This document shows positions 8,255-16,374 of a stretch of DNA of 45,134 bases, in pieces. The notes beneath the pieces were generated by a model that was not told the DNA's origin, ran no database searches, and saw only the letters and a program-made list of their open reading frames with translations. Source of the stretch: Halieaceae bacterium (GTDB lineage Bacteria > Pseudomonadota > Gammaproteobacteria > Pseudomonadales > Halieaceae); assembly GCA_028282105.1 (NCBI GenBank), contig JANQIO010000143.1, positions 1-45,134 of the forward strand, in the 5' to 3' direction. The translations under genes and the position numbers were made by a program. How positions within the stretch are numbered: the stretch's first letter is position 1; the number at the start of each line of letters is the position of its first letter.

Positions 8255-9120
8255 GACACCCGCGCTCCACAGATACTGTGATCTTCCGCCACGTCGAGCA
8301 GGTAATCTGCGCGGGCCGGCAGTTCATCCAGGCACTGGCGAGTGACTCGCTCATAGTGCTCGATAAAGCGCCGCACCTGCTCCGCGTTCATCACGCCAGC
8401 GCCGCTGCGCCGGCGTGCCAGTTTGTCTTCCTGCAACTGGCGCCACTCCAGCACACGCTCCATGGACGGCGCCCTCAACATGACCAGTTTGTGCAGCCTG
8501 GCATAGAGGGCCGCATAGGAACCTGCGAGCTGTGCATTCACATAGCGGCGCCAGCTACCGTCAGCATCCTCGCTGGCTTCCAGATCGTTGATCGGCGTGT
8601 GCAGGGCCAGCTCCGGCTCAGGGCCGGCGCCAACACACCAACCTTCCAGGAAGACCAGGTCGGCCGGCCCCACGCCAGGCCAATCGGACTCGGGCAGGCG
8701 ATCGTCGATCGCCTTGTCGAACACAGGCACCCGGATATCCCGCCCCGCCACGACCGCGTCCAGGGTCTCCGCCAGCAGCGCCACCTCGTGGGTACCGGGC
8801 ACACCGCGCGTCAGCAGCAGCGGGTGCACCGTGTCTGCCAACTGCTGGCGGGCGCTGCGAGTCAGGTAGAAATCGTCCAGCGACAGGGTCAGCGACCGCA
8901 GCCCGCTGGCTTCGAGCATCAGGCAGAGGGCGGTGCAGGCCGTGGTCTTGCCAGTACCCTGCGCGCCATTAACGCCGACCAGCAACGGCGCCCCCCGGGC
9001 GGCCTGCTGGGCCCGCAGCCAATCCGCCAGGGGCAGGAACCAGCGTTCTGCCATAGCCGGATATCTGTCTGGCAACGCCTCGGCGGCGGTCAGGGCATTG
9101 AGTTGTTCACGCAGCGACAT
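8251..9120 (-). CDS. D-glycerate 3-kinase (GLYK type)
   Basis: A 289-residue P-loop kinase with Walker A GAQGTGKT (52-59), LDDFYLT (81-87), VFDKAIDDR and FLEGWCVG, the motif set of the plant/yeast-like glycerate kinase family (related to uridine and panthothenate kinases, distinct from GarK/GlxK). It phosphorylates D-glycerate to 3-phosphoglycerate. As first gene of the operon it would recycle the glycerate released by the phosphorylase and also supply the acceptor for GpgS. The ATG has GGGAAGA about nine bases ahead. The promoter must lie in 9121-9343, shared with the divergent lipoprotein gene, but no clear boxes were found there. Confidence 0.85.
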   Translation of the reverse strand: MSLREQLNALTAAEALPDRYPAMAERWFLPLADWLRAQQAARGAPLLVGVNGAQGTGKTTACTALCLMLEASGLRSLTLSLDDFYLTRSARQQLADTVHPLLLTRGVPGTHEVALLAETLDAVVAGRDIRVPVFDKAIDDRLPESDWPGVGPADLVFLEGWCVGAGPEPELALHTPINDLEASEDADGSWRRYVNAQLAGSYAALYARLHKLVMLRAPSMERVLEWRQLQEDKLARRRSGAGVMNAEQVRRFIEHYERVTRQCLDELPARADYLLDVAEDHSICGARVS

Positions 9121-9343
9121 GCCGGTGCGTCTTCCCTACCGATATCAGTGATTAAGGTAACAAGTTTTGTGCCAAAACGCTGGAGCCCGCGCGCCCCTGT
9201 TCACACTCGCCAATTTCGCACCAAAAACGGGCGCCTCCGGGTGCCGCGCCAGCCCATGGTGCATGTGTTGCGTGAGACGAGAGTTGATCAGCATGACTCG
9301 CCGCGGCGTATATAGCTCCGAGATTCAATGTGTAAGGATAGCC

Positions 9344-9910
9344 GTGACTACCAGCAAGCTGTTGGCTGCCGCCCTGCTCATGCTCCTCACCGCCTGCAGC
9401 GGTGTCAGCGTAGAGCACTATCGCGATGCCAGTCCCCGATTCATCCCCAGCGAATTTTTCGATGGCCGGCTCACGGCCCACGGCGTTGTCATGGACCGCG
9501 GCGGCAAGGTGACGCGCAGCTTCAACGCCGACATTCTCGCCTACTGGAAAGACGGCGTCGGCACCCTCGAAGAGGACTTCGTCTTCGATGACGGCGAAAC
9601 ACAGCGCCGGGTCTGGACGCTGACGCCCGATGGCGCCGGCGGTTATATCGGCCGGGCCGGCGACGTGGTCGGGGATGGCAGCCTCAGCTTCGCCGGCAAC
9701 GCCGTGTTCCTGGACTATGTGCTGCGGATTCCCTACCGTGACGGCAGCATCGACCTGCGGGTGGACGATCGCATGTACCTGGTAGCGCCGAATGTACTGA
9801 TCAACGAGTCGCGGCTGACCAAGTTCGGCTTTGGCGTGGGGCGCATTGTGCTGACCATTGTTCGCCACCCCAACACCGAGACAGCCAAAGCGCTGCTGCC
9901 GGAGGCCTGA
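9344..9910 (+). CDS. DUF3833-family lipoprotein
   Basis: A 188-residue lipoprotein. The start chosen is GTG at 9344 with AAGGAT just ahead. It gives a short signal peptide with lipobox LLTAC, so Cys18 would be lipidated. Longer upstream extensions of the frame carry a Cys/Arg-rich stretch that does not look like protein. The mature part (FDGRLTAHGVVMDRGGKVTRSF and a C-terminal DDRMYLVAPNVLINES) matches the DUF3833 family of envelope lipoproteins of unknown function. It is followed after 3 bases by a PNPOx-like gene, forming a two-gene operon. No regulator site was seen. Confidence 0.8.
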   Translation: MTTSKLLAAALLMLLTACSGVSVEHYRDASPRFIPSEFFDGRLTAHGVVMDRGGKVTRSFNADILAYWKDGVGTLEEDFVFDDGETQRRVWTLTPDGAGGYIGRAGDVVGDGSLSFAGNAVFLDYVLRIPYRDGSIDLRVDDRMYLVAPNVLINESRLTKFGFGVGRIVLTIVRHPNTETAKALLPEA

Positions 9911-9913
9911 ACC

Positions 9914-10390
9914 ATGACTACTGATAGCCGTTCGGGCGCGAACTTCGACGTCAAAGGCCCCTGGGATCGCGACGCCGCCGCGGCCTATCTGCAGGCAACC
10001 CGCTTCCCGCTGCGCCTGGCCTGCGTCGGCCGCGACGGTTTCCCGCGTGTGGTGTCGCTGTGGTACCAGTATCACCAGGGCAGCTTCCTGTGTGTCACCC
10101 ATCGCGATGCCAAGCTCACCACTCTGCTGCGCAACAATCACAAGGTGGGATTCGAGGTGTCTCCCAACGAGCCGCCCTACCACGGCGTGCGCGGCCAGGG
10201 TCTTGTCAGTCTGCACGAGGAGGGCGGCGAGGCCGTGTTGCGCGATAACCTGCAAAGCTACCTGGGCGGCATGGACTCAAGCCTGGCGCGCTGGCTGCTG
10301 TCACGGGCCGAGGACGAATTGCTGGTGCGTGTGGATATCACCCGCATGTTCAGCTGGGATTACCGCGAGCGCATGGCCGACGCCGGCTAG
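9914..10390 (+). CDS. Pyridoxamine-5'-phosphate-oxidase-like FMN-binding protein
   Basis: A 158-residue split-barrel protein. The N-terminal half (AYLQATRFPLRLACV, FPRVVSLWYQYHQGSFLCVT) has the beta-strand pattern of the PNPOx/Pfam Putative_PNPOx fold, followed by HRDAKLTTLLRNNHKVGF, the usual helix next to the FMN phosphate. Such proteins bind FMN, F420 or heme; the cofactor and substrate cannot be read here. It is co-transcribed with the DUF3833 gene and ends 4 bases before the convergent HAD/PlsC gene, leaving no room for a separate terminator. Confidence 0.75.
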   Translation: MTTDSRSGANFDVKGPWDRDAAAAYLQATRFPLRLACVGRDGFPRVVSLWYQYHQGSFLCVTHRDAKLTTLLRNNHKVGFEVSPNEPPYHGVRGQGLVSLHEEGGEAVLRDNLQSYLGGMDSSLARWLLSRAEDELLVRVDITRMFSWDYRERMADAG

Positions 10391-10394
10391 CCTC

Positions 10395-11900
10395 TCAGGC
10401 GGCGCCCGCCTGCATTTCCAGGGTGGGCGGGGGCGGTAATTTGCGCATGGCACTGCCGGTAAACGGCGCGCGCATCACCTGGCGATACTGCTCACGCAGC
10501 CGCACTCCCGCCGTCTTCAAAGCGCCTATATCTTCCGGCCACAGCGGCGGCAGCACGGTCACCTGGATGGTCGCCGGTCGCACCAGCAGCCTGCCCTTGG
10601 GCAATGCATCGGAAACGTTGTGCAGCACCACCGGCACGATCGGCACGCCCAGCTTGCGCGCCATAAAAAAGGCGCCCTGCTTGAACTCCAGCAACTCCCC
10701 GGTAGCGCTGCGGGTCCCCTCCGGTGCAATCACCAGGCTTTTGCCATTGCGCAGGGCTTCCCTGGCCTGGGTAAAACACAGGCTCTGGTCGGCGCGGTCA
10801 CGATCAACAAATATGGTGCCGTGCGCCCGCAACAGCGGCCCCAACAGGCGGTTGCTGGCCACCTCCTGCTTGCAGAAGCCCACGAAGTCATGACGCACCA
10901 GGTGAGCCATGACCACTGAATCCAGATAACTCTGGTGGTTAAAGGTGAAGATCGCCGGGCGCACACTGTCGAGGTGCTCAAGGCCGGCAATCTCGAACTC
11001 GAGGCCGGCCACCGCCACGCCCACATCCCCCAGCCAGCTGGTCATGCGATTGGCGGCCTTATTCGGCGAGCGCGATAGCAGCCAGGAGGCGGCGCCCGCC
11101 GCTGCGGTGGTCACCAGGGTATTCGCCGTCAGCGCGGTGCGCAGCACACTCTCCAGGTTGGGTTTGCCGCGGCTGGAAAAGTCCAGCACGGTCCAGCCGC
11201 GCTCAATGGCCTCGGCTCGCAGCGCCGGTGAGGGATTGGTGGCAACCGGGCGCCCGACTCTTTTCAACAGCGGCAGATCATCACGGCTGTCAGAGTAGAA
11301 CCAGGCCTCGTCGGCCGAGGCTCCCAGTTTGCGCAGGTAGCGCCGCGCGGCGATCACTTTTCCCTCGCCGTGGCACAGGTTGCCGTCCACGTCACCGGTG
11401 ACCCGGCCGCCGTTGATCTTCAGGCGGGTGGAAAACACCGCATCGGCCTCAAGGGCGCGGGCAACCGGAGCCGCCTGGTATTCGGTGGCGGCGGTGACCA
11501 GCACCACCTTGTGACCCAGCTCCTTGTGACGGCGCACGATCTGCCGCGCCTCGCGATAGAGACTGGCTTGCACACTGCGCTCGAAAGCGTTTTCGCCCAG
11601 CTCCCTGAGAAACGACTCCTCGATACCCGCCAGGCCGCGAATGAAGCGACGGTAGGCGGCGGTATACTGGCGCCCGCCAATGCGACGGTCTGCGCTGGAG
11701 AGCATCTCCCGAGCCAGTTTGCGGCCTCCGGCCTGCCCCGCGCCGGCATTGCGCTGTCGCACCCATTCCAGGGCCAGCGCGATGGCGGTGTAACCCAGCA
11801 ACACCGTGCGGTCCATATCGAAAAAGGCCACCACCGGGCCCTCTGAGTGCTGTGCTTCCAGGCTGACCCAGTGTTTTAGCACCAATGGATCTACCGCCAC
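10395..11900 (-). CDS. HAD-IB hydrolase / PlsC acyltransferase fusion
   Basis: A 501-residue two-domain protein. Residues 1-255 are a HAD-IB phosphatase (FFDMDRT with D28 and D30; FYSDSRDDLPLL at 201-212). Residues 285-500 are a 1-acyl-glycerol-3-phosphate acyltransferase domain (NHQSYLD 321-327, EGTRS 394-398). This architecture is widespread in proteobacteria and actinobacteria and is thought to act in phospholipid synthesis or turnover; the HAD substrate is unknown. A hydrophobic stretch near 255-275 may associate with the membrane. The GTG start has GGGAGG five bases ahead. Convergent with the PNPOx-like gene. Confidence 0.85.
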   Translation of the reverse strand: MAVDPLVLKHWVSLEAQHSEGPVVAFFDMDRTVLLGYTAIALALEWVRQRNAGAGQAGGRKLAREMLSSADRRIGGRQYTAAYRRFIRGLAGIEESFLRELGENAFERSVQASLYREARQIVRRHKELGHKVVLVTAATEYQAAPVARALEADAVFSTRLKINGGRVTGDVDGNLCHGEGKVIAARRYLRKLGASADEAWFYSDSRDDLPLLKRVGRPVATNPSPALRAEAIERGWTVLDFSSRGKPNLESVLRTALTANTLVTTAAAGAASWLLSRSPNKAANRMTSWLGDVGVAVAGLEFEIAGLEHLDSVRPAIFTFNHQSYLDSVVMAHLVRHDFVGFCKQEVASNRLLGPLLRAHGTIFVDRDRADQSLCFTQAREALRNGKSLVIAPEGTRSATGELLEFKQGAFFMARKLGVPIVPVVLHNVSDALPKGRLLVRPATIQVTVLPPLWPEDIGALKTAGVRLREQYRQVMRAPFTGSAMRKLPPPPTLEMQAGAA

Positions 11901-12030
11901 GTCGACCTCCCGCCGCAGATCGCGGCCAAATACTGCCCTGTTCGGGGCTGGATCAGGGGAGATGCTGCAAATTGCCTGCCAATCCGCAGAACTTCTTCGA
12001 ACTGTAGCGAAATGCTCTTACATGGTCGTG

Positions 12031-12048
12031 AACAGGAGATTTCCTGTT
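12031..12048. promoter_or_regulatory. Perfect 7-bp dyad upstream of the HAD/PlsC gene
   Basis: AACAGGA-GATT-TCCTGTT, a perfect inverted repeat with a 4-base centre, about 130 bases upstream of the HAD/PlsC start. It could be an operator or a small RNA hairpin; there is no T-run on either side. Function unknown. Confidence 0.35.
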
Positions 12049-12211
12049 AATGAAGGCGCACTACGGGTGGGGTAGACGGTGCAGGGAGGCGCTCCGATGC
12101 ACCGCTTTCGTGCTAACAGGGCTTAGTGAAGGCGACTTTTCTTATGGGTGGGTTGGCGGCCGGGCGCCACGGCGTGCCACCGCAGCTCGCCCGGTTGGGG
12201 CAGTCTGCGGT

Positions 12212-12236
12212 GCAGCCGCGGCAGGGCAGCGGCTGC
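12212..12236 (-). terminator. Terminator-like hairpin after the MerR gene
   Basis: GCAGCCGC / GCGGCTGC, 8-bp stem with 9-base loop, starting four bases after the MerR stop on the minus strand. No U-tract follows, so it may be a weak or Rho-assisted terminator or only an mRNA 3' stabilising hairpin. Confidence 0.35.
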
Positions 12237-12239
12237 GGT

Positions 12240-13202
12240 TTACTGCTCACCGTGTTCCTCCAGCACCGCCTGCAGGGCTTTCTCCATCAGCCAACGGGCC
12301 TGATTGGTATAGGCGTAGACACAGGTGTGAGTGGCAGCATCAGACCAGCTATCCACCGCACACTGGCTGGAATACTGCTCAAAGGCATTGAGGGACTGGA
12401 TCAGTTCAGACAGATGTTGGGTGCAGCCGCAGGCCAGCGGCGACTTGACCTTGCGGAACTTGAGCAGTTCCTCCTCCAGGAACATGCGGGCGCGCGGCTG
12501 GGCCAGCTCACCGGCATCGCTGACCCCGCGCTCCACCTCCAGGGTACCCTGCAGCTTCTTCATATGCGCCGCAAAGGTCTCCGTGTCCAGAGGCAGCTTG
12601 GCGGTGCTGACACCCTCGTCGTTCAGCTGAGACAGCAAACGCTGGCTGCTGAACTGGTAAAACACCAGCGCCGAGCGGGCGCTGACGCGCTCGCGCAGGG
12701 CCTGGAAAGCCTGCATCTGCTCGACATTGAGAGCGCTGCAATCCGCCACCAGCAAATCGACTGCATCGAGGTCTCCGGTCAATTCGGTTTCCACACTCTC
12801 GATGGTGCCGCGATAGAGGCGGGAGTCGAGACTGGTCAGGCAGCCCGGATGCTGGTCAAGCCAACCACACAACACCGTGCCCACAAACAGTACACGGGGC
12901 TTGGCTTCACTCTTGGCGCTGTGATTGCCATTACCACCCTGCTCCATCATCGCTTCCAGGGTCTTGCGCTCCATGGAGGCGATCTCACCGATGCGGAAGC
13001 CCTGCTCGACCAGTTTGACCACAATCTGCAGATGCTCCAGGTCGGTTTGCGTGTACAGGCGACGGCCGTTTTCTGCTTTCTGGGAAGCACCCAGGCCGTA
13101 GCGCCGCTCCCAAATGCGTAGAGTTTCCGGACGCACGCGGGTCAGGCGAGCCACCGTGCCAATTCCGTAGAGCGGACGTGATTCCAGTGCAACAGCGGGC
13201 AT
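12240..13202 (-). CDS. MerR-family regulator with C-terminal Cys/His motif
   Basis: A 320-residue regulator. Residues 12-75 are a MerR winged helix (YGIGTVARLTRVRPETLRIW, then ERRYG and GRRLYTQTDLEHL) of the LitR/CarH-like type. The middle (about 100-220) looks like a degenerate flavodoxin-like sensor domain, without the ExxH cobalamin motif of CarH/LitR. The C-terminus carries CGCTQHL (258-264), FEQYSSQC (274-281) and C294, a Cys/His set I recall from other proteobacterial MerR proteins with a CxCxxH motif; it may bind metal. The ATG at 13202 is preferred (GGAGGGG five bases ahead) over a GTG six bases upstream. It diverges from the sigma-factor gene and probably controls it. Confidence 0.8.
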   Translation of the reverse strand: MPAVALESRPLYGIGTVARLTRVRPETLRIWERRYGLGASQKAENGRRLYTQTDLEHLQIVVKLVEQGFRIGEIASMERKTLEAMMEQGGNGNHSAKSEAKPRVLFVGTVLCGWLDQHPGCLTSLDSRLYRGTIESVETELTGDLDAVDLLVADCSALNVEQMQAFQALRERVSARSALVFYQFSSQRLLSQLNDEGVSTAKLPLDTETFAAHMKKLQGTLEVERGVSDAGELAQPRARMFLEEELLKFRKVKSPLACGCTQHLSELIQSLNAFEQYSSQCAVDSWSDAATHTCVYAYTNQARWLMEKALQAVLEEHGEQ

Positions 13203-13264
13203 GTTCACCCCTCCAATAGCGAATGTTCATTTATTGTTACGGAACTACGGCCGGATTGGAGCAC

Positions 13265-13297
13265 TGTTTAGCATTTGTCAGGGCAAATAACTAAACA
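13265..13297. promoter_or_regulatory. Nested dyad between divergent MerR and sigma-factor genes
   Basis: Interrupted symmetry over 33 bp: TGTTTAG (13265-13271) and ATTTG (13273-13277) mirror CAAAT (13284-13288) and CTAAACA (13291-13297). It sits mid-way in the 168-bp divergent spacer, where a MerR-type operator would be expected. TTGTCA at 13275-13280 could be a -35 for the sigma gene, but no good -10 follows. Candidate operator for the MerR protein; binding is an inference. Confidence 0.5.
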
Positions 13298-13370
13298 ATT
13301 TCTGTGCAAGCCCGCTCCACGGGGAATTTGCCGCGTACATTGAACACCAAGTTGTACAGGACAAGCCTGA

Positions 13371-14654
13371 ATGAGCTCCTCGATGATCAATGACACCACC
13401 ACGGATACCGACTTCTACCTGGAGGCCAGCAGCCACTATCCGCTGCTGACCGCGGAGCAAGAGCGCCAGATAGATATGCGCAAGTGGGCCGCCACACGGC
13501 GCTGCGCCCGGCTGCTGCTGGGGGACGAGCGCGGACGTGAGCTGATCGCCGAACTGGCCACCGCCTGCCTGGAAGCACCCCCGGAGGTCGATCAATTCGA
13601 ACCCCGCTCGCTTTACTTCACCCTGCGCAAGGATATTGTCGACCTGCTGCCAGACAGCGCGGGCGCCAGCGCCCTGAAGAAGTTCCGCAAGCAGCTCGCC
13701 GGCTCCCGCACCAACACCAGCACTTTGCTGGCCGCCATTGCCGAGATGACCTGGCCCACCACCCTGGTAACCGGCCTTGCGATTATCCATTTGCGCCGCC
13801 AGGGTATGCGCATACCGGACCTGATGGCAGATGCCATGTGCATCTGGCAGCCGGCCTGGTCACGCCGCTACCTGCCGGCGGGCTCGGTGCAGCCTGACCG
13901 CAGCCTGCGCCGCGCGCTGGATCAATACGTCAAGGCGCGGGACCAACTGGTGATGCACAACCTGCGGCTGGTGCACAAATTGGCCTGGGATCACCCCGGC
14001 CGCAACATTCCCCAGCGCGACCTGGTGCAGGACGGCATTATTGGCCTGATTCGTGCCGCCGAGAAATTCGACGTGGGCCGGGGCTTCCGTTTTACCACCT
14101 ACGCCTACCCGTGGATCAACCAGCACCTGCAGCGCGCCACCGAGAACAAGGGCAGCCTGATCACCTACCCGGCCCACGTGGTGCAGGAAATCAATCAGCT
14201 ACACCGGGCGCGCATGGCCTACGTGGAGCAAACCGGCCACGATCCCGGCATTGAGGTGCTGGCCCGGGAAACCGGCTTTGATACCGACAAGGTCAACCGC
14301 CTGCGGCGCCTCAGCAACATCACCGTGTCGATCGATCACCCGGAGGCGGAGGACAACGATCTGCGCCACGCTGCCAGCATTCCTGACCCAGAATCCGAGC
14401 GCGCGGTGGAAGATACCGAGCGCAGCAGCGTCGCCAGGCTACTCTGGCAGCACATCGACAAGCTGGAGGAGCGCGAGCAGGCGGTGATTACCGGCCGCTG
14501 GGGCCTGGATGGACGCCCGCAGCGGACCTTCGCCCAGCTCGCCGATCAGCTCCATGTGAGCCGCGAATGGGTGCGCCAGCTCGAAAAGTCCGCGCTGAAA
14601 AAACTCGGTGAGGAAGCGCGCCTCAACGAGGCCTTCGAGGAAATGCGCGCCTAG
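13371..14654 (+). CDS. Group 2 RpoD-like sigma factor with altered region 2.4
   Basis: A 427-residue sigma-70-family protein. Region 1.2 is at 14-40 (DFYLEASSHYPLLTAEQERQ), a non-conserved insert of about 140 residues follows, then regions 2.1-2.4 (188-255, RDLVQDGIIGLIRAAEKFD, FRFTTYAYPWINQHLQ), region 3 (272-330) and region 4.2 (386-412, FAQLADQLHVSREWVRQLEK). It lacks an acidic region 1.1. By alignment to E. coli RpoD, the promoter-melting pair W433-W434 is P247-W248, and T440 is Q254, so its -10 preference should differ. The ATG has AGGA nine bases ahead. It diverges from a MerR gene across a shared dyad, suggesting conditional expression, perhaps in light or stress. Confidence 0.85.
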   Translation: MSSSMINDTTTDTDFYLEASSHYPLLTAEQERQIDMRKWAATRRCARLLLGDERGRELIAELATACLEAPPEVDQFEPRSLYFTLRKDIVDLLPDSAGASALKKFRKQLAGSRTNTSTLLAAIAEMTWPTTLVTGLAIIHLRRQGMRIPDLMADAMCIWQPAWSRRYLPAGSVQPDRSLRRALDQYVKARDQLVMHNLRLVHKLAWDHPGRNIPQRDLVQDGIIGLIRAAEKFDVGRGFRFTTYAYPWINQHLQRATENKGSLITYPAHVVQEINQLHRARMAYVEQTGHDPGIEVLARETGFDTDKVNRLRRLSNITVSIDHPEAEDNDLRHAASIPDPESERAVEDTERSSVARLLWQHIDKLEEREQAVITGRWGLDGRPQRTFAQLADQLHVSREWVRQLEKSALKKLGEEARLNEAFEEMRA

Positions 14655-14667
14655 CGGCGCGCGGTCT

Positions 14668-15399
14668 TCAGCTTTTTTCGAACACCAGCACGAAGCGGTC
14701 GGTTGACCCGCGTATCGACGGATCAAACACCAGCTTGGAATGTGTGTCCGCCGGGTTGCGCAGGGCCTCACTGAATCCCACCAGGCGGAAGCCCTGGCTG
14801 CTCAGGCGCTTGATGGCGTAAGCCTCGTCAATGCGGTGCAGGCTCTTGCAGGCTGCGGTAGCGGTGCCCGCCGGGGCGGCGTGGTCGACGACCAGGAAGC
14901 GACCGCCGGGCTTGAGGGCAGAGCGGATCTGGCCAATGAAATCGACATCGTCAATCTGCGGCCAGCCATTGTCGGCGTCGTCGTAGAACAGGTCGTGGTA
15001 GGACATCACGATAAGCGCCGCATCCAGCCCTGCGCCCAGCTTGAGATCGTCAGCCTCACTGCTGAGTAGGGTGATATTGCCGGCATTGCGACCGTCGAAG
15101 CGATCGCGCAGGGCCTTGCCCACGAACTGCTCGTAGGCATCATTGTTCTGCAGGATCACCTCCCCCCCTGGTCCGACCACACTGGCCAGCAACTCGCTGT
15201 AGTAACCACTGCCGCCAAACACGTCTGCCACCCGGTCACCTTCCTTCAGCGCCAGCAGGGGAATCACGGCGTCGGGTCGACTGCGAGCATCCCGCTCGAT
15301 ATCCGCCGGCAATCGGCCGGGTTTATTCATGGCATCTTCGACGCTGCCGGCGAACGCCGGTAGCGCCACTAAGGCAAGCAAGCCGAGCAGGGTTTTCAT
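14668..15399 (-). CDS. Exported class I SAM-methyltransferase-fold protein
   Basis: A 243-residue protein with a clear signal peptide (MKTLLGLLALVALPAFAG) followed by a methyltransferase-like domain: motif I VADVFGGSGYYSELL (57-71), an acidic strand around LDAALIVMSYHDLFY, and LKPGGRFLVVDH. Start ATG 15399 has AAGGAG eight bases ahead; the longer frame upstream adds 18 residues before the signal and is rejected. SAM is not expected in the periplasm, so the role of the fold there is unclear. Similar exported proteins are annotated as methyltransferases in many proteobacteria. Convergent with the sigma gene (13-base gap), divergent from the cupin gene. Confidence 0.75.
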   Translation of the reverse strand: MKTLLGLLALVALPAFAGSVEDAMNKPGRLPADIERDARSRPDAVIPLLALKEGDRVADVFGGSGYYSELLASVVGPGGEVILQNNDAYEQFVGKALRDRFDGRNAGNITLLSSEADDLKLGAGLDAALIVMSYHDLFYDDADNGWPQIDDVDFIGQIRSALKPGGRFLVVDHAAPAGTATAACKSLHRIDEAYAIKRLSSQGFRLVGFSEALRNPADTHSKLVFDPSIRGSTDRFVLVFEKS

Positions 15400-15568
15400 G
15401 AGGCTTCTCCTTGTTATTAGCTGCACGGTACGCGTGTGAGCACTGACAAGCATAGGGCAATGCGATCAAGCGCGCCCGCGATGCGACCGGTGGCTATCAA
15501 CATCGCACGCCGCTTCCCGAGCAAACTCATGGGCCATTACAATGAGGTTGCCAGTAAAGGAGTCTGGG

Positions 15569-16261
15569 ATGAAGATCAATGCCGAATTCGACCAGCGGGT
15601 AGTCGTGCACAGCGCCGAACTCGAGTGGCTCGCGTCCCCCATGGCCGGCGTGGCGCGTCGGCCGCTGGACCGGGTCGGCGGCGAGGTGGCCCGCGCCACC
15701 AGCATCGTGCGCTATGCCCCTGGCAGCCACTTTTCGCCCCACGTGCACACCGGCGGCGAGGAGTTTGTGGTACTGGAGGGCGTGTTCCAGGACGAGCATG
15801 GCGACTTCCCCGTGGGCTCCTACATCCGCAATCCGCCACAGTCCAGCCACACCCCCGGTTCCGAGCCCGGCTGCGTCATCTTTGTGAAACTCTGGCAGTT
15901 TGACCCGGAAGACCGCACCCACGTGCGCCTGCGCACCGACCATATGCAGGCGGTGCCGCACCGCGACCTGCCGGGTGTGTCAGTCACCCCGCTGTATACG
16001 GACCCGCTGGAATCTGTGTCCATACAGGACTGGGAAGCCGGTGCGGAGCTGAACCTGGAGGTCCCCGGCGGCGCTGAGCTGCTGGTGTTGGACGGCTCTC
16101 TCACTGAGCGGGACGACCGGCTTGTGCAGTTTAGCTGGCTGCGGGTCCCAAGCGGCGGCCGCGTCCAGGCCAAAGCCGGCAGCGAAGGCGCCCGGGTGTG
16201 GCTCAAAACCGGTCACCTGGCGGACGTCGACCAACAGGTCGAGCGCGTCAGCCAGGCCTGA
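15569..16261 (+). CDS. ChrR-like double cupin protein
   Basis: A 230-residue cytoplasmic protein with two cupin repeats. The first has the metal-ligand pattern GSHFSPHVHTGGEEFVVLEG with a later H near NPPQSSH. The second (from about 125) is degenerate. It matches the ChrR cupin family; in ChrR itself this domain follows a zinc anti-sigma domain, which is absent here, so it is not an anti-sigma factor by sequence. It could be a metal-dependent dioxygenase or sugar/acid-binding protein. The ATG at 15569 has AAAGGAG six bases ahead, and a TACAAT -10-like box at 15538-15543 fits a short leader, ruling out an ATG at 15542. Confidence 0.75.
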   Translation: MKINAEFDQRVVVHSAELEWLASPMAGVARRPLDRVGGEVARATSIVRYAPGSHFSPHVHTGGEEFVVLEGVFQDEHGDFPVGSYIRNPPQSSHTPGSEPGCVIFVKLWQFDPEDRTHVRLRTDHMQAVPHRDLPGVSVTPLYTDPLESVSIQDWEAGAELNLEVPGGAELLVLDGSLTERDDRLVQFSWLRVPSGGRVQAKAGSEGARVWLKTGHLADVDQQVERVSQA

Positions 16262-16374
16262 TACACCGGGGCCGCCCGGGCTCGCACGGCACCCCTCCCC
16301 CCAGCCACGGCCGTTGCCAAGCGGCTGCGGCCTCTCCAGAATAGCGGCTCCCCGATACCAGCCTGGAGTTGCCT

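Larger units (their letters stand above)
11901..12239. other. Non-coding stretch between the HAD/PlsC and MerR genes
   Basis: These 339 bases hold no convincing gene. Two small dyads are visible and listed separately (12031-12048 and 12212-12236). The part next to 11900 should contain the promoter of the HAD/PlsC gene, but I could not pick a clear -35/-10 pair. Confidence 0.6.

Noticed and set aside
9152-10255. Minus-strand open frame opposite the DUF3833 and PNPOx genes
   Set aside because: It spans two real genes and the spacer in the wrong sense, with no start signal or family pattern.
13352-13358. TTGTACA half-site upstream of the sigma gene
   Set aside because: No matching second half at the 2-base spacing, so it is not a copy of the TetR operator.
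15569-16261. ChrR anti-sigma factor for the nearby sigma gene
   Set aside because: Only cupin repeats are present; the N-terminal zinc anti-sigma domain is missing and the sigma factor is not of the ECF type.
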